64,000 nt of DNA, taken from the NCBI GenBank assembly GCA_934748015.1, contig CAKVHF010000001.1, forward strand, positions 186,001 to 250,000, written 5' to 3'. Position numbers and translations under genes: made by a program. Source of the DNA: an uncultured Clostridia bacterium (GTDB lineage Bacteria > Bacillota > Clostridia > Christensenellales > UBA1242). This document shows positions 9,026 to 17,178 of the stretch, one piece after another. A model generated the notes under the pieces. It saw only the letters and a program-made list of their open reading frames with translations, was not told the DNA's origin and did no database searches. Position 1 is the stretch's first letter, and each line of letters opens with the position of its first letter.

Positions 9026-10192
9026 ATGGCTAATAAACAAAATTATTACGAGACATTGGGTGTAGACAAGTCGGCTAGTGATGACGAAATCAAATCAGCA
9101 TATAGAAGAATGGCTAAGAAATATCACCCAGACCTAAACAAAGAAGCTGGTGCTGCTGAGAAGTTCAAAGAAGTCAACGAGGCTTATGAAGTCTTGTCTG
9201 ACAAGACCAAAAGAAGCAATTATGACCAATATGGTGATCCTAATGGTGCTAGCAACTTCTTCCGTGGTGGTTCGTCAAGTGGTGCAGGTGCTGGCGGATT
9301 TAGTGGATTTAGCAGTAGTGACTTTGGCGAAGGCTTTAGTTTTGATGATATCTTTAGTATGTTTGGCGGTGGCGGATTTGGAAGCAGTAGATCCAATCGT
9401 GCTAGCAGTGCCGTCAAGGGACAAGATATTCAGGTTCAGATCACTTTGACCCTAAAAGAAGCTGCTCTGGGTTGCCAAAAAGATATCAATATCACTCGTG
9501 TTGACACATGCTCGGCTTGTAATGGCACAGGTGCTAAAGGCGGAACAGATTATACAACTTGTTCAACTTGTAAAGGTTCTGGTGTAGTTTCATATTCCGA
9601 AACAACACTATTTGGTAGAGTTGTAAGACAGGGACTATGTAAAGATTGTAATGGAACAGGTAAATCCATCCGTAACAAATGTACAGAGTGTGGTGGTGCT
9701 GGTGTCAAGAAAGTTAACAAAATTGTTTCAATTAACATCCCTGCAGGTATCGAAAATCATCAAGTTATAACCGTTCGTGGTTCTGGCAATGCTGGACAAA
9801 GGGGCGGAGCAAATGGTGACCTACACATTATTGTATCTATCAAGGAACACAAGTTGTTTGAGCGTGACGGTTGTGACCTAAGATTGAAAGTCTTTGTTCC
9901 ATTCTACCTATTGTTACAAGGTGGTGATCTAGAAGTTCCACTTATTGACGGCTTTACTACTCTTAAGATACCAGAGTTGACACAGTCCAATACAGTATTT
10001 AAGATCAAGGGCAAGGGTGTTAAAGTGCTTAATCGTAATACTTATGGTGATCTAATAGTAACAGTTGTTGCAGAAAGCCCTAAAACATTAACCAAAGAAG
10101 AGAAAAAGTTGCTGGATAGTTTGGCAGAAAAAATTAATCCAAATAGCTTTGCTAGATACAAATCATATCTGAAAGATCTAGACAATCTATAA
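9026..10192 (+). CDS. dnaJ: Chaperone protein DnaJ (Hsp40)
   Basis: 388 residues. J domain at residues 5-70 with the HPD motif (KKYHPDLNKEAG); a Gly/Phe-rich linker (about 75-130); a cysteine-rich zinc domain with four CxxCxGxG-type motifs (CSACNGTGAKG, CSTCKGSGVVS, CKDCNGTGKSI, CTECGGAGVKK); and two C-terminal substrate-binding domains. It stimulates DnaK ATP hydrolysis and delivers clients. Last gene of the HrcA-controlled operon. Confidence 0.97.
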   Translation: MANKQNYYETLGVDKSASDDEIKSAYRRMAKKYHPDLNKEAGAAEKFKEVNEAYEVLSDKTKRSNYDQYGDPNGASNFFRGGSSSGAGAGGFSGFSSSDFGEGFSFDDIFSMFGGGGFGSSRSNRASSAVKGQDIQVQITLTLKEAALGCQKDINITRVDTCSACNGTGAKGGTDYTTCSTCKGSGVVSYSETTLFGRVVRQGLCKDCNGTGKSIRNKCTECGGAGVKKVNKIVSINIPAGIENHQVITVRGSGNAGQRGGANGDLHIIVSIKEHKLFERDGCDLRLKVFVPFYLLLQGGDLEVPLIDGFTTLKIPELTQSNTVFKIKGKGVKVLNRNTYGDLIVTVVAESPKTLTKEEKKLLDSLAEKINPNSFARYKSYLKDLDNL

Positions 10193-10295
10193 TGTGTGAC
10201 ATTATATGACATGTAGACGATGATGTGTTTGTTCTACATGAGGAGTTGTCGTCATACAATAATAATGCTTTGATAAAATATTTAATATATAATAA

Positions 10296-10350
10296 AGATT
10301 TCTTATGTTTTGTCTTAAAAAGAATAAGACTATAACATAAGAAATTTTTT
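10296..10350 (+). terminator. Intrinsic terminator of the heat-shock operon
   Basis: A long near-perfect stem (ATTTCTTATGTTTTGTCTTA with TAAGACTATAACATAAGAAAT) is followed by a run of T. Confidence 0.85.
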
Positions 10351-10396
10351 CTTAAGTTTACATATATTTTGCACTTTTAGCCCACACTACATATAT

Positions 10397-10954
10397 ATGG
10401 AGTGGTGGATTTTTGTTATAGGACTAATAGTGTATTTATCAATAATAGGACTGCAGGTAGATGTAGATCTATACTACAATATAGCGGATAACAATGGCAG
10501 ACTGATTGTCAAAGTTTTTAAGATCCCAGTCGTGTATCTTAACCTTAAGGTAGAGGGTAATGCAATTAGTTTTGTTGGCAAAAATAAGAAGAAAAAAGAA
10601 AAAAAATTGATAGTCAATCTTGCCAATATTGAGTTTGTTAAAAGATTAAAAAACAATATTGCTCACCGTATATATGTTAACAATCTAGAAGTAGATTGCA
10701 TGCTGTCACTAACTAATCCTGCTATTGCATGCATTGCGTCTAGTGTGATAAAAAATGCACTAGATACAATCAAATATCTATTAACCAAAACTCAGGTTGA
10801 GGCTGTTGTAGACAACAATGTGGTGACGGGTTTTGACAAAAATAATTTAGTTATATTTCTGACTGCCAATGTCTCATTTAGCATACTTGATTTTGTATGG
10901 GCTGTTGCAAAAACCGTATTTGAAAAAAGGAAAAATTATGGAAAACAAAGTTGA
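10397..10954 (+). CDS. DUF2953 domain protein (YtfI-like)
   Basis: 185 residues. One N-terminal hydrophobic helix (MEWWIFVIGLIVYLSIIGLQ), then a beta-rich part with a lysine-rich stretch (KNKKKKEKK) and a C-terminal amphipathic region. Sequence style and position directly before gerW match the DUF2953/YtfI family linked to gerW and a dac gene in spore-formers. No clear ribosome-binding site precedes the ATG, so the start is uncertain. It overlaps the gerW start by 17 nt. Function unknown; probably sporulation-related by context. Confidence 0.65.
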   Translation: MEWWIFVIGLIVYLSIIGLQVDVDLYYNIADNNGRLIVKVFKIPVVYLNLKVEGNAISFVGKNKKKKEKKLIVNLANIEFVKRLKNNIAHRIYVNNLEVDCMLSLTNPAIACIASSVIKNALDTIKYLLTKTQVEAVVDNNVVTGFDKNNLVIFLTANVSFSILDFVWAVAKTVFEKRKNYGKQS

Positions 10955-11327
10955 TCAAATTATTACAAATACTATCAAAGACCTCAAAAGTATGCTTGAC
11001 GTAAATTCGGTTATTGGCTCTCCAATCAACGTTAGTTCTACAGTTACTATAATTCCTATATGCAAGCTTACCATGGGACTGGTTACTGGCGGTGGAGACG
11101 TAGGGAAAGAACGGTTCAAAAAGTTGAGTGATCGCAACTATTTAGGTGGCAGTGGAACAGGTATTTCGTATAGTCCAGTTGGAGTGATTGCTGTCATTGG
11201 TGATAGTGTGAAATACATCTCCCTAGACGATCCAGTGCCATATTATGATATTGCTAAATCTATAGAAAATACAATAAATAATATTGTAGATAAGGTGAAA
11301 AGTAATGAAAAGAATAATAAAAAATAG
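10938..11327 (+). CDS. gerW: GerW/YtfJ family spore protein
   Basis: 129 residues from the ATG at 10938, which has AAAGG 7 nt upstream; a longer in-frame extension to 10869 is not supported. It matches the GerW (YtfJ) family: SVIGSPINVSSTVTIIPICKLTMGLVTGGGD, a glycine-rich GGSGTGISYSPVGVIAVIGD core and a lysine-rich C-terminus. In Bacillus the protein is made in the forespore and is needed for normal germination. It sits between DUF2953 and a D,D-carboxypeptidase. Confidence 0.9.
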   Translation: MENKVDQIITNTIKDLKSMLDVNSVIGSPINVSSTVTIIPICKLTMGLVTGGGDVGKERFKKLSDRNYLGGSGTGISYSPVGVIAVIGDSVKYISLDDPVPYYDIAKSIENTINNIVDKVKSNEKNNKK

Positions 11328-12447
11328 CGTTTTGGTGTTGCTTGTGATATTTATATTATTTGCCGTTATGTTGCAAGTATTTGACAATAACATAGTATAT
11401 GCTGACAACAATATGTATACTACAGCCAAATCAATGGTAGTATATGAGGGTAAGTATAGTAAGGTATTATATGAGAAAAATTGCCATGATAGACTAGCAA
11501 TGGCTAGCACAACTAAGATTGCAACCGCTATCGTTGCTATTGAGAATTGTGAGGATTTAGATGCTAAATTTGTAGTATCAGATAACGCAGTGGGTATCGA
11601 GGGAACTAGTATATATCTTAAGGAAGGTGAAGAGATATCTATGCGACAATTGTTGCTAGGGCTTATGCTTGCTAGTGGCAACGATTGTGCGGTTGCAATT
11701 GCCGAGTATTTTGGTTACGATACCTTTATGCAATGGCTTAATGAGTTGCCTACAACACTTGGTCTAACTGATACGCATTTTGACAATCCGCATGGACTAG
11801 ATAGTGATACGCACTATACTTCCACATACGATCTAGCGGTTATAACTAACTATGCTTTGGACAATGATGTATTCCGTGAGATTGTATCAACTAAGAGGGC
11901 GGTATTAGATGCTACTAATGTATCCAATGAACGATATCTTAAGCACAAGAATAAGTTGCTATTTGCAATGGAAAATTGTATAGGTGTCAAGACTGGATTT
12001 ACAGATAATGCTGGTCGATGCCTTGTTAATGCACATGAAGAGAATGGTATGCGAATTGTCTCTGTTGTGTTCAATTGTGGTCCAATGTTTGAAGAGTGTA
12101 GGGCGTTAACCGAAAAGGCTCTTGATGAGTATGAGGTTATGCAATTTGTTCAACCATATACTTATGTATCTGATGTTAATGTTGTTAATGGAGAGAAGAA
12201 CAAAATTAGTCTAGTTACAATTAATGAGTATAGCGACTTGATATTGAAAGAAGATCACGATAGATATTCTGTTAAATATGATATTCCACAATCGGTGGAA
12301 GCACCTGTAGCACTTAATTCGCCATTGGGCAAAGTGTATGTATGCTATGATGATGGCATTGTTTATCAAGATGATCTATATGCAATAGATGAGACTAAGA
12401 ATATTAATATTAAACACATCCTAGATGATATAATTCAGCAGTGGTAG
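11305..12447 (+). CDS. Serine-type D-alanyl-D-alanine carboxypeptidase (PBP5 family, DacF/DacB-like)
   Basis: 380 residues with an N-terminal signal segment (LVLLVIFILFAVMLQVF) cleaved near ADN. The penicillin-binding motifs are all present: SxxK in MASTTKIATA, SxN in LASGNDCAVA and KTG in GVKTGFTDNAG. The C-terminal part resembles the beta-rich PBP5_C domain. The enzyme trims the terminal D-Ala of peptidoglycan stem peptides outside the membrane. It overlaps gerW by 23 nt, so a role in spore cortex synthesis is likely, as for Bacillus DacB/DacF. Confidence 0.92.
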   Translation: MKRIIKNSVLVLLVIFILFAVMLQVFDNNIVYADNNMYTTAKSMVVYEGKYSKVLYEKNCHDRLAMASTTKIATAIVAIENCEDLDAKFVVSDNAVGIEGTSIYLKEGEEISMRQLLLGLMLASGNDCAVAIAEYFGYDTFMQWLNELPTTLGLTDTHFDNPHGLDSDTHYTSTYDLAVITNYALDNDVFREIVSTKRAVLDATNVSNERYLKHKNKLLFAMENCIGVKTGFTDNAGRCLVNAHEENGMRIVSVVFNCGPMFEECRALTEKALDEYEVMQFVQPYTYVSDVNVVNGEKNKISLVTINEYSDLILKEDHDRYSVKYDIPQSVEAPVALNSPLGKVYVCYDDGIVYQDDLYAIDETKNINIKHILDDIIQQW

Positions 12448-12479
12448 TTGTTATTGTTTTAACAACTATCATTTTTTTT
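12446..12479 (+). terminator. Intrinsic terminator after the carboxypeptidase gene
   Basis: AGTTGTTA / TAACAACT hairpin followed by a run of eight T; it overlaps the stop codon region. Confidence 0.8.
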
Positions 12480-12656
12480 GACTATAAGACATATATATTT
12501 TTTATAATTATGTTTAGCATTATATAACACATTGTTATACAACGTTTTTATTTTTGAGTTTTATATGGTTAACTAAATAATTTACTTGTTTTTTTCGACA
12601 AAAAACACAATTTGTTTATTTTTTTATAGGAAAATAATTTGTTGTGTGTTTTTGTT

Positions 12657-12684
12657 TTGAAATTTGCGATGTTTTGTATATAAT
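12657..12684 (+). promoter_or_regulatory. Promoter of the nucleoside hydrolase gene
   Basis: TTGAAA (12657-12662), 16-bp spacer, TATAAT (12679-12684), 38 bp upstream of the start codon. Confidence 0.6.
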
Positions 12685-12722
12685 GACTAAATATTAGATC
12701 ACTGCTAAGAATGGAGAGCAAT

Positions 12723-13673
12723 ATGAAAGAGTTTAGAAAAGTAAATTGTATAATTGATACCGATCCAGGTGTCGATGATACTGCTGCTATAGCATTGTCG
12801 CTATATGATGATTTTATGGATATCAAGTTGATAACTACTGTATGTGGTAACTTGGATATAGATACAGTAACTCGTAATGCGTTGCATGTATTAGAGAAAT
12901 TTGAGCGTACAGATATTCCTCTTGCTAAGGGTTCACCTAAGGCGATGGAGCGTATTAGTCCAGATGCTAAGTTTATTCATCAGAATGATGGAATGGGTAA
13001 CTATATTCCGCCCAAGACAACTAAATTGAAACCTATTAAAAAAGATGCAATTGAAGCTATGTACGAGACTATTGTTGCCAATAAGGGCAATATCAATATT
13101 ATTGCACTGGGACCTCATACCAACTTGGGACATCTTATCACTCAACACCCAGATGTAGTTGGCATGATTAACCATATTTACTGCGAAGGATGTTCACCTT
13201 ATGGCTGGAAGAGTGAGGGCAAGTGGATCAACTATGTATCATTCAATGTTTCTAGTGATCCAGAGGCTTTCCAGATTGTTATGAATAGTGGTATTCCTAT
13301 CACAATCGTTCCTTCTCGTATGGGTAGAGAATTGGCCAACTTCAATGAGAAAGAAGTATATGCGTTGAAAGAAATTAACGATGTAGGACATTTCCTATTT
13401 GATATGTATAGTGGATACTGGGAGCATAATTATCCAGATAAGCGTATTGCAACTAACGATACTTGTGCTGTTCTTGCAATGCGTTTCCCAAAACTATTCA
13501 AGACCATGAAGGTTAACTTCTTAGTTAACACTACCGATATGCCGGGTAAAACAATTATTACTCCTGTTAAAGATAGCCATATCAGTTTCATCTACAAGGT
13601 TAATAGAAGAAAAATGCATAAATTCTATCGTAATGCAGTAAAACACCTTGATGCATTCAAGTTTTATGAGTAA
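12723..13673 (+). CDS. Inosine-uridine preferring nucleoside hydrolase family protein
   Basis: 316 residues from the ATG at 12723, which has GGAGAG 5-6 nt upstream (an ATG at 12711 overlaps that site). The calcium-binding signature DTDPGVDD is at the N-terminus (residues 12-19), and NIIALGPHTNLGHLI is the usual core strand. These enzymes split purine or pyrimidine ribonucleosides into base and ribose. Odd point: the C-terminal loop, usually HDP or HDA with the catalytic histidine, reads ATNDTCAVLA, so the His is replaced by Asn. Activity or specificity may differ. Monocistronic, with its own promoter and terminator. Confidence 0.85.
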   Translation: MKEFRKVNCIIDTDPGVDDTAAIALSLYDDFMDIKLITTVCGNLDIDTVTRNALHVLEKFERTDIPLAKGSPKAMERISPDAKFIHQNDGMGNYIPPKTTKLKPIKKDAIEAMYETIVANKGNINIIALGPHTNLGHLITQHPDVVGMINHIYCEGCSPYGWKSEGKWINYVSFNVSSDPEAFQIVMNSGIPITIVPSRMGRELANFNEKEVYALKEINDVGHFLFDMYSGYWEHNYPDKRIATNDTCAVLAMRFPKLFKTMKVNFLVNTTDMPGKTIITPVKDSHISFIYKVNRRKMHKFYRNAVKHLDAFKFYE

Positions 13674-13681
13674 AATACACT

Positions 13682-13706
13682 AAGCCAACGCTTGTTGGCT
13701 TTTTTG
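13682..13706 (+). terminator. Intrinsic terminator after the nucleoside hydrolase gene
   Basis: AAGCCAAC / GTTGGCTT with a 4-base loop and T-run. Confidence 0.85.
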
Positions 13707-13758
13707 TTAGGCTTATTTTGTTTTCTTATTTTATGTAATTTTTTCTTGCAATCTTTAC

Positions 13759-13815
13759 TTTACTTATTTCAGTAGAAATTGTATAATTGGTAAGAAAAGT
13801 AAGACAAATCTTACC
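13759..13815 (+). promoter_or_regulatory. Promoter and inverted-repeat operator of the AbrB-like gene
   Basis: TTTACT (13759-13764), 17-bp spacer, TATAAT (13782-13787). Directly downstream, GGTAAGA (13789-13795) and TCTTACC (13809-13815) form an inverted repeat spanning the expected transcription start, which suggests autoregulation. Confidence 0.5.
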
Positions 13816-13847
13816 GACAAAACATAAACAAGGAGGTTTAGAGGCAA

Positions 13848-14060
13848 ATGCCTAATACAGACGGCAAATATTTATGGACAACCAAAGTAACCAGCAAAGG
13901 GCAAATTGTTATACCAAAGGAAGCAAGAGAGATATTTCATATTGCAGAAGGTGACACATTGATCCTTCTTGGTGATATTGATAGAGGTATTGCGATAGCA
14001 AAATATGACGATTATGTTAATTTTGCTAAGCAGATATTTGAGGCTGGTGACAAACATTAA
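13848..14060 (+). CDS. AbrB/SpoVT-type transcriptional regulator
   Basis: 70 residues. The swapped-hairpin AbrB DNA-binding fold is clear: TTKVTSKGQIVIPKEAREIFHIAEGDTLILLGD, plus a short helical tail. AbrB-like proteins are small dimeric or tetrameric transition-state or antitoxin-like regulators. A strong AAGGAGGTT site precedes the start. It lies directly upstream of the tandem structured leader and ABC transporter genes, an arrangement common for Clostridial AbrB-ABC cassettes, so it may control that transporter. Confidence 0.85.
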   Translation: MPNTDGKYLWTTKVTSKGQIVIPKEAREIFHIAEGDTLILLGDIDRGIAIAKYDDYVNFAKQIFEAGDKH

Positions 14061-14071
14061 ACAAAGGATTA

Positions 14072-14161
14072 ATATTATCGGAAGTCAGAAGAAAGCAGTG
14101 CGAAGCAATATTTTCTTATGACTGATGTTTATTCAATCTATGTAACCACAATTTATTGTGG
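14072..14161 (+). promoter_or_regulatory. Structured leader motif, copy 1 (riboswitch-like, unidentified)
   Basis: Starts TATTATCGGAAGT and ends with a CCACAAT/ATTGTGG hairpin. Inside, GTCA (14084-14087) pairs with TGAC (14119-14122) and AAGAAA (14089-14094) with TTTCTT (14112-14117), enclosing CAGnnCnAAGnnATA. TGATGTT (14123-14129) and AATCTATG (14135-14142) can pair with sequence upstream of the motif. A second copy lies 149 bp downstream. No known riboswitch consensus was recognised. Confidence 0.55.
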
Positions 14162-14220
14162 ATTTGCGTTTAGCAAATTGGTTTGCGAATGCAATGAACA
14201 AATCAACATCACATAGATTA

Positions 14221-14309
14221 TATTATCGGAAGTTGTCGGCAAACAGCCCAAAGAGATACTTGCCAGCAACTGATGTTTTTTCAATCTATGTAACCACAAT
14301 TTATTGTGA
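14221..14309 (+). promoter_or_regulatory. Structured leader motif, copy 2 (riboswitch-like, unidentified)
   Basis: Same architecture as copy 1 with different stem sequences: GTTG (14232-14235)/CAAC (14267-14270) and GGCAA (14238-14242)/TTGCC (14260-14264) replace the copy 1 pairs while keeping pairing. AACATCA (14205-14211) can pair with TGATGTT (14271-14277), and CATAGATT (14212-14219) with AATCTATG (14283-14290), in pseudoknot order. It ends about 50 nt upstream of the ABC ATPase start. Confidence 0.6.
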
Positions 14310-14359
14310 ATTTGCAATTATTATAAAAATAAAATATCAATAAAAAAAAGGAAAATAAA

Positions 14360-15070
14360 ATGCTAGAATTAAAGAATTATTCCAAAATATATCCTAATGG
14401 TAAAGTAGGTGCTAAGGATATTACGCTGACGGTTGAAGAGGGAGACATATTTGCATTTATCGGTCACAATGGTGCGGGCAAAACAACTACTATCAAGAGT
14501 ATCGTTGGTATCAATGACATAACAAGCGGAGATATTATTATTGATGGACATTCTATCAAGACTGAGCCTATTGAGTGCAAAAAGATTATTGCATATATCC
14601 CAGACAACCCAGATATATATAAGAGCCTAACAGGTATCCAGTACATTAATATCGTAGCGGATTTCTATCATATTAGTGCTAAAGATAGAGAAGAACTGAC
14701 GCTGAAGTATGCCGATATGTTGGAGATCAAAAATGATCTAAATACACCTATATCCAACTATTCGCACGGCATGAAGCAGAAGCTGGTGCTTATATCCGCT
14801 TTCGTTCATCGTCCAAAATTGATCATCATGGATGAGCCGTTTGTAGGACTTGATCCTAAGGCAAGTTTTACTATCAAAAATGTTATGAAAGAGTTTGTTA
14901 AAGACGGTGGGGCAATATTCTTCTCCACACATGTTCTAGAAGTTGCGGAGAAACTATGTAACAAGGTGGCAATAATCAAGAATGGTGAAATAGTAACACA
15001 AGGCAATATGAAGGATATCAAAAAAGATGAGTCACTAGAACAAGTCTTTATGGAGACTGCCAATGACTGA
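14360..15070 (+). CDS. ABC transporter ATP-binding protein
   Basis: 236 residues. Walker A GHNGAGKTT near residue 36, signature NYSHGMKQKLVL near 134, Walker B LIIMDEPFVGLDP near 154 and a switch His in FFSTHVLEVAEKLC. It belongs to the ABC-2/multidrug-type exporter ATPases. It overlaps the permease gene by 8 nt, so both are translated together. The leader carries two copies of a structured motif, and an AbrB-type regulator lies upstream. Confidence 0.93.
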   Translation: MLELKNYSKIYPNGKVGAKDITLTVEEGDIFAFIGHNGAGKTTTIKSIVGINDITSGDIIIDGHSIKTEPIECKKIIAYIPDNPDIYKSLTGIQYINIVADFYHISAKDREELTLKYADMLEIKNDLNTPISNYSHGMKQKLVLISAFVHRPKLIIMDEPFVGLDPKASFTIKNVMKEFVKDGGAIFFSTHVLEVAEKLCNKVAIIKNGEIVTQGNMKDIKKDESLEQVFMETAND

Positions 15071-16634
15071 TCTGAAATTGCTGTTAAAACTTAATTTCTT
15101 ACGATTTATAGCCGTATTTAAGGGTAAGAAAAAAGAACGATCCAATGTGTCGGCGCTGTGTCTACTAATATTGGCGGTGCTAGGTGTCCTTGCGTTATAC
15201 TCAGTGCAATGTACGCTTATGTACAAGGATCTTGCGCCTGTGGGACTAGCCAAAATGTGTATGTTCCTAGGGGTAATCATCTCGTTATCGGTCTTGATGA
15301 TTTTTGCTGTTATGCGTACAACCACCAACAATACTGCTGGTGATACCGACTTTTTGATGACTTTGCCTATCAAGAAGAGTAGTATTATTGTGTCCAAAGT
15401 GCTTAGTACATATCTTATGGATCTAGGACTTACTGCACTTACTCTTGCTCCATATTTGGTTAATTATCAGATTTTTACCAGGTTCAATTGGGCAACTACT
15501 TTCCTTGGTCTTCTTACAATATTTTTGTTGCCACTGCTTAGTGTAGGGGTGACTTATATAGTCAACTTCTTGGTTGTAAGACTATTTAACCGAACCAAGT
15601 ACTCTAAGTTGTTCAAGACATTATTTGCTTTGACAATATATTTGGCAATCATGGTGTTACTGTACACCAAGACCTTTGCAATGAATGATTCTCTTAACTC
15701 TAGCAACATTGAAGATTTCTTTGTTGATAGACCTATATCCAATATGTTCTTGAAATTTGTTACTGAGCCTAATTGGATATGTGTCTTAGTTGTGCTTGCT
15801 ATCACACTTATCCCTGCCACTATTGGCTTAGTTGCTTATTATTACAATTTTGGTAAGAGCTTTGAGAAATTTGCTAATAAATCAGATGTGTTACATTTTG
15901 GTGATGGCAAGAGTACATTTGTCAATCTGCTTAACAAGGAAAAATCTGTGTACTTCAATATTCCAGCTTATGTCATTAATACAATAATTAGCCCAATAAT
16001 GATTGTGGCACTAAGTGTCGTTGCATGTATATTTATTAACGATGACTTTTGGATGACAATGCAGGGGATTGGCTTTAGCAAAGATATGATTATTGGCTGT
16101 ATTGCTATAATATTTAGTGTATTTAACTCCATGGGTTGTATATCTTGTAGTTCTATTTCGCTAGAAGGTGGCTCTATGTGGATACTTAAGACTATGCCTG
16201 TTAACGAGCGATTAATATTTCTGTCCAAAATTGCGTTTCATATAGTTATTCAGTTGCCAGCAGTGATTGTGGCATCAACCTTGCTTACAATCATTTTGCA
16301 TTTATCTGCATTACAAACGGCAATCATTTATGCTGTTCCAATATTATTTGTTGTTTTACTTAGTCTGCTTGGGTTGGTTATCAATTTATGGCTACCTAAG
16401 TTCGAGTGGGATAACGAGACACAAGTGGTTAAGTCTAGTATGGCTGTGTTAATGGTTATGGTGTTTGGCTTGATCATCTCTATCATTCCAATCTTGCTAT
16501 TTAAGTTCCTTACTGCATTATCTATTCTCAATATCTTTTTGATAACTATAGGACTATATCTAGCACTTATTGTATTCTTGCTCGTATTCCTTATGACACA
16601 GGGTGTTAAGATATTCCGCAAGTTAAATGTGTAA
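15063..16634 (+). CDS. ABC transporter permease (ABC-2-like), substrate unknown
   Basis: 523 residues with about ten to twelve hydrophobic segments in two halves and a large mainly polar stretch around residues 215-300. The family is that of Firmicute 'putative ABC exporter' membrane subunits paired with a lone ATPase; the LMTLPIKKSSIIVSKVLSTYL segment is typical. It probably forms the membrane part of an exporter with the ATPase upstream. Substrate cannot be inferred; the AbrB-like regulator and leader suggest ligand- or stress-dependent expression. Confidence 0.85.
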   Translation: MTDLKLLLKLNFLRFIAVFKGKKKERSNVSALCLLILAVLGVLALYSVQCTLMYKDLAPVGLAKMCMFLGVIISLSVLMIFAVMRTTTNNTAGDTDFLMTLPIKKSSIIVSKVLSTYLMDLGLTALTLAPYLVNYQIFTRFNWATTFLGLLTIFLLPLLSVGVTYIVNFLVVRLFNRTKYSKLFKTLFALTIYLAIMVLLYTKTFAMNDSLNSSNIEDFFVDRPISNMFLKFVTEPNWICVLVVLAITLIPATIGLVAYYYNFGKSFEKFANKSDVLHFGDGKSTFVNLLNKEKSVYFNIPAYVINTIISPIMIVALSVVACIFINDDFWMTMQGIGFSKDMIIGCIAIIFSVFNSMGCISCSSISLEGGSMWILKTMPVNERLIFLSKIAFHIVIQLPAVIVASTLLTIILHLSALQTAIIYAVPILFVVLLSLLGLVINLWLPKFEWDNETQVVKSSMAVLMVMVFGLIISIIPILLFKFLTALSILNIFLITIGLYLALIVFLLVFLMTQGVKIFRKLNV

Positions 16635-16647
16635 AAAAGTCTTACTT

Positions 16648-16693
16648 AAATATAAGAGTTTTGCCTTAGTAGCATGCTCTTATATTTTTTTGT
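16648..16693 (+). terminator. Intrinsic terminator after the ABC permease gene
   Basis: AAATATAAGAG (16648-16658) pairs with CTCTTATATTT (16677-16687), followed by a T-run. Confidence 0.8.
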
Positions 16694-16728
16694 AAATATT
16701 ATGCAAAATATTTTGAATTTTACAAAAT

Positions 16729-16969
16729 ATGTGCAATACTATTCGTGTTATGAATAATATGTTTTTTGATAACATTTTAATAGGCGAAAATATGTTGTTA
16801 GACACTCTAACAATGTCTATTTTTAGTCGTTTTGCTGAAGTAAACGGGGGGGGGGTATTACTAGATAAAACTAGCAATATCTTAACTTATATAACTAAAT
16901 ATTTCGATCATAACAACTTAAGTCGAGAGTGTTTTTAGCCGACTTAGGTTGTTTTTTCGTTTGTTATAG
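16729..16969 (+). other. G-tract leader unit, copy A
   Basis: Related to 49575-49785. In order: a hairpin TTGTTAG/CTAACAA (16795-16813); a homopolymer of ten G (16846-16855) directly followed by TATTACTAGATAA; a small CTAG...CTAG hairpin; and an intrinsic terminator. A 69-codon frame spans 16729-16938 and ends NNLSRECF, but the frame upstream of the G-tract is not conserved in copy B, so coding is doubtful. It may be a small RNA or transcribed leader whose length or expression varies with G number. Confidence 0.5.
16912..16957 (+). terminator. Terminator hairpin of leader unit A
   Basis: AACAACTTAAGTCG (16913-16926) pairs with CGACTTAGGTTGTT, followed by TTTTT. The same hairpin ends copy B at 49736-49778. 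Confidence 0.8.
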
Positions 16970-16992
16970 AGTGTAGTTGTAATATTGGTAAT

Positions 16993-17077
16993 GGCTGTGG
17001 GGCGACCACTGGCGTGGTCTAGTGGGCAAAAACTTTTGCCCACATGCGAGCCTTTCGGCTCGCATTGCCCCACAGCC
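16993..17077 (+). ncRNA. Cloverleaf (four-way junction) structured element, copy A
   Basis: GGCTGTGGGG (16993-17002) pairs with CCCCACAGCC (17068-17077) and encloses three near-perfect hairpins: GACCAC/GTGGTC (17004-17019), GTGGGCAAA/TTTGCCCAC (17022-17043) and ATGCGAGCC/GGCTCGCAT (17044-17065), joined by only 0-2 unpaired bases. It is much more GC-rich than its surroundings and lies about 100 nt upstream of the surface protein gene at 17179. Copy B at 49793-49873 keeps the fold with compensatory changes. It is either a 5'-UTR RNA or a DNA cruciform; no known family was recognised. Confidence 0.65.
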
Positions 17078-17178
17078 TCTGCACATAATTAACCAAACTA
17101 ATTATTTCAGAAATACATAACAAAAACATATTTTAAACAAAATTTCACATTATAAATTATAAGGAGAAATTACATATA

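Noticed and set aside
14158..14343. 61-codon frame between the AbrB-like gene and the ABC ATPase
   Set aside because: It crosses both structured leader copies, has no ribosome-binding site and resembles no protein.
16993..17077. Cloverleaf element as an undetected tRNA gene
   Set aside because: It has four stems but no T-loop TTCGA, no anticodon-sized 7-base loop and no CCA end; the loops are 4 bases.
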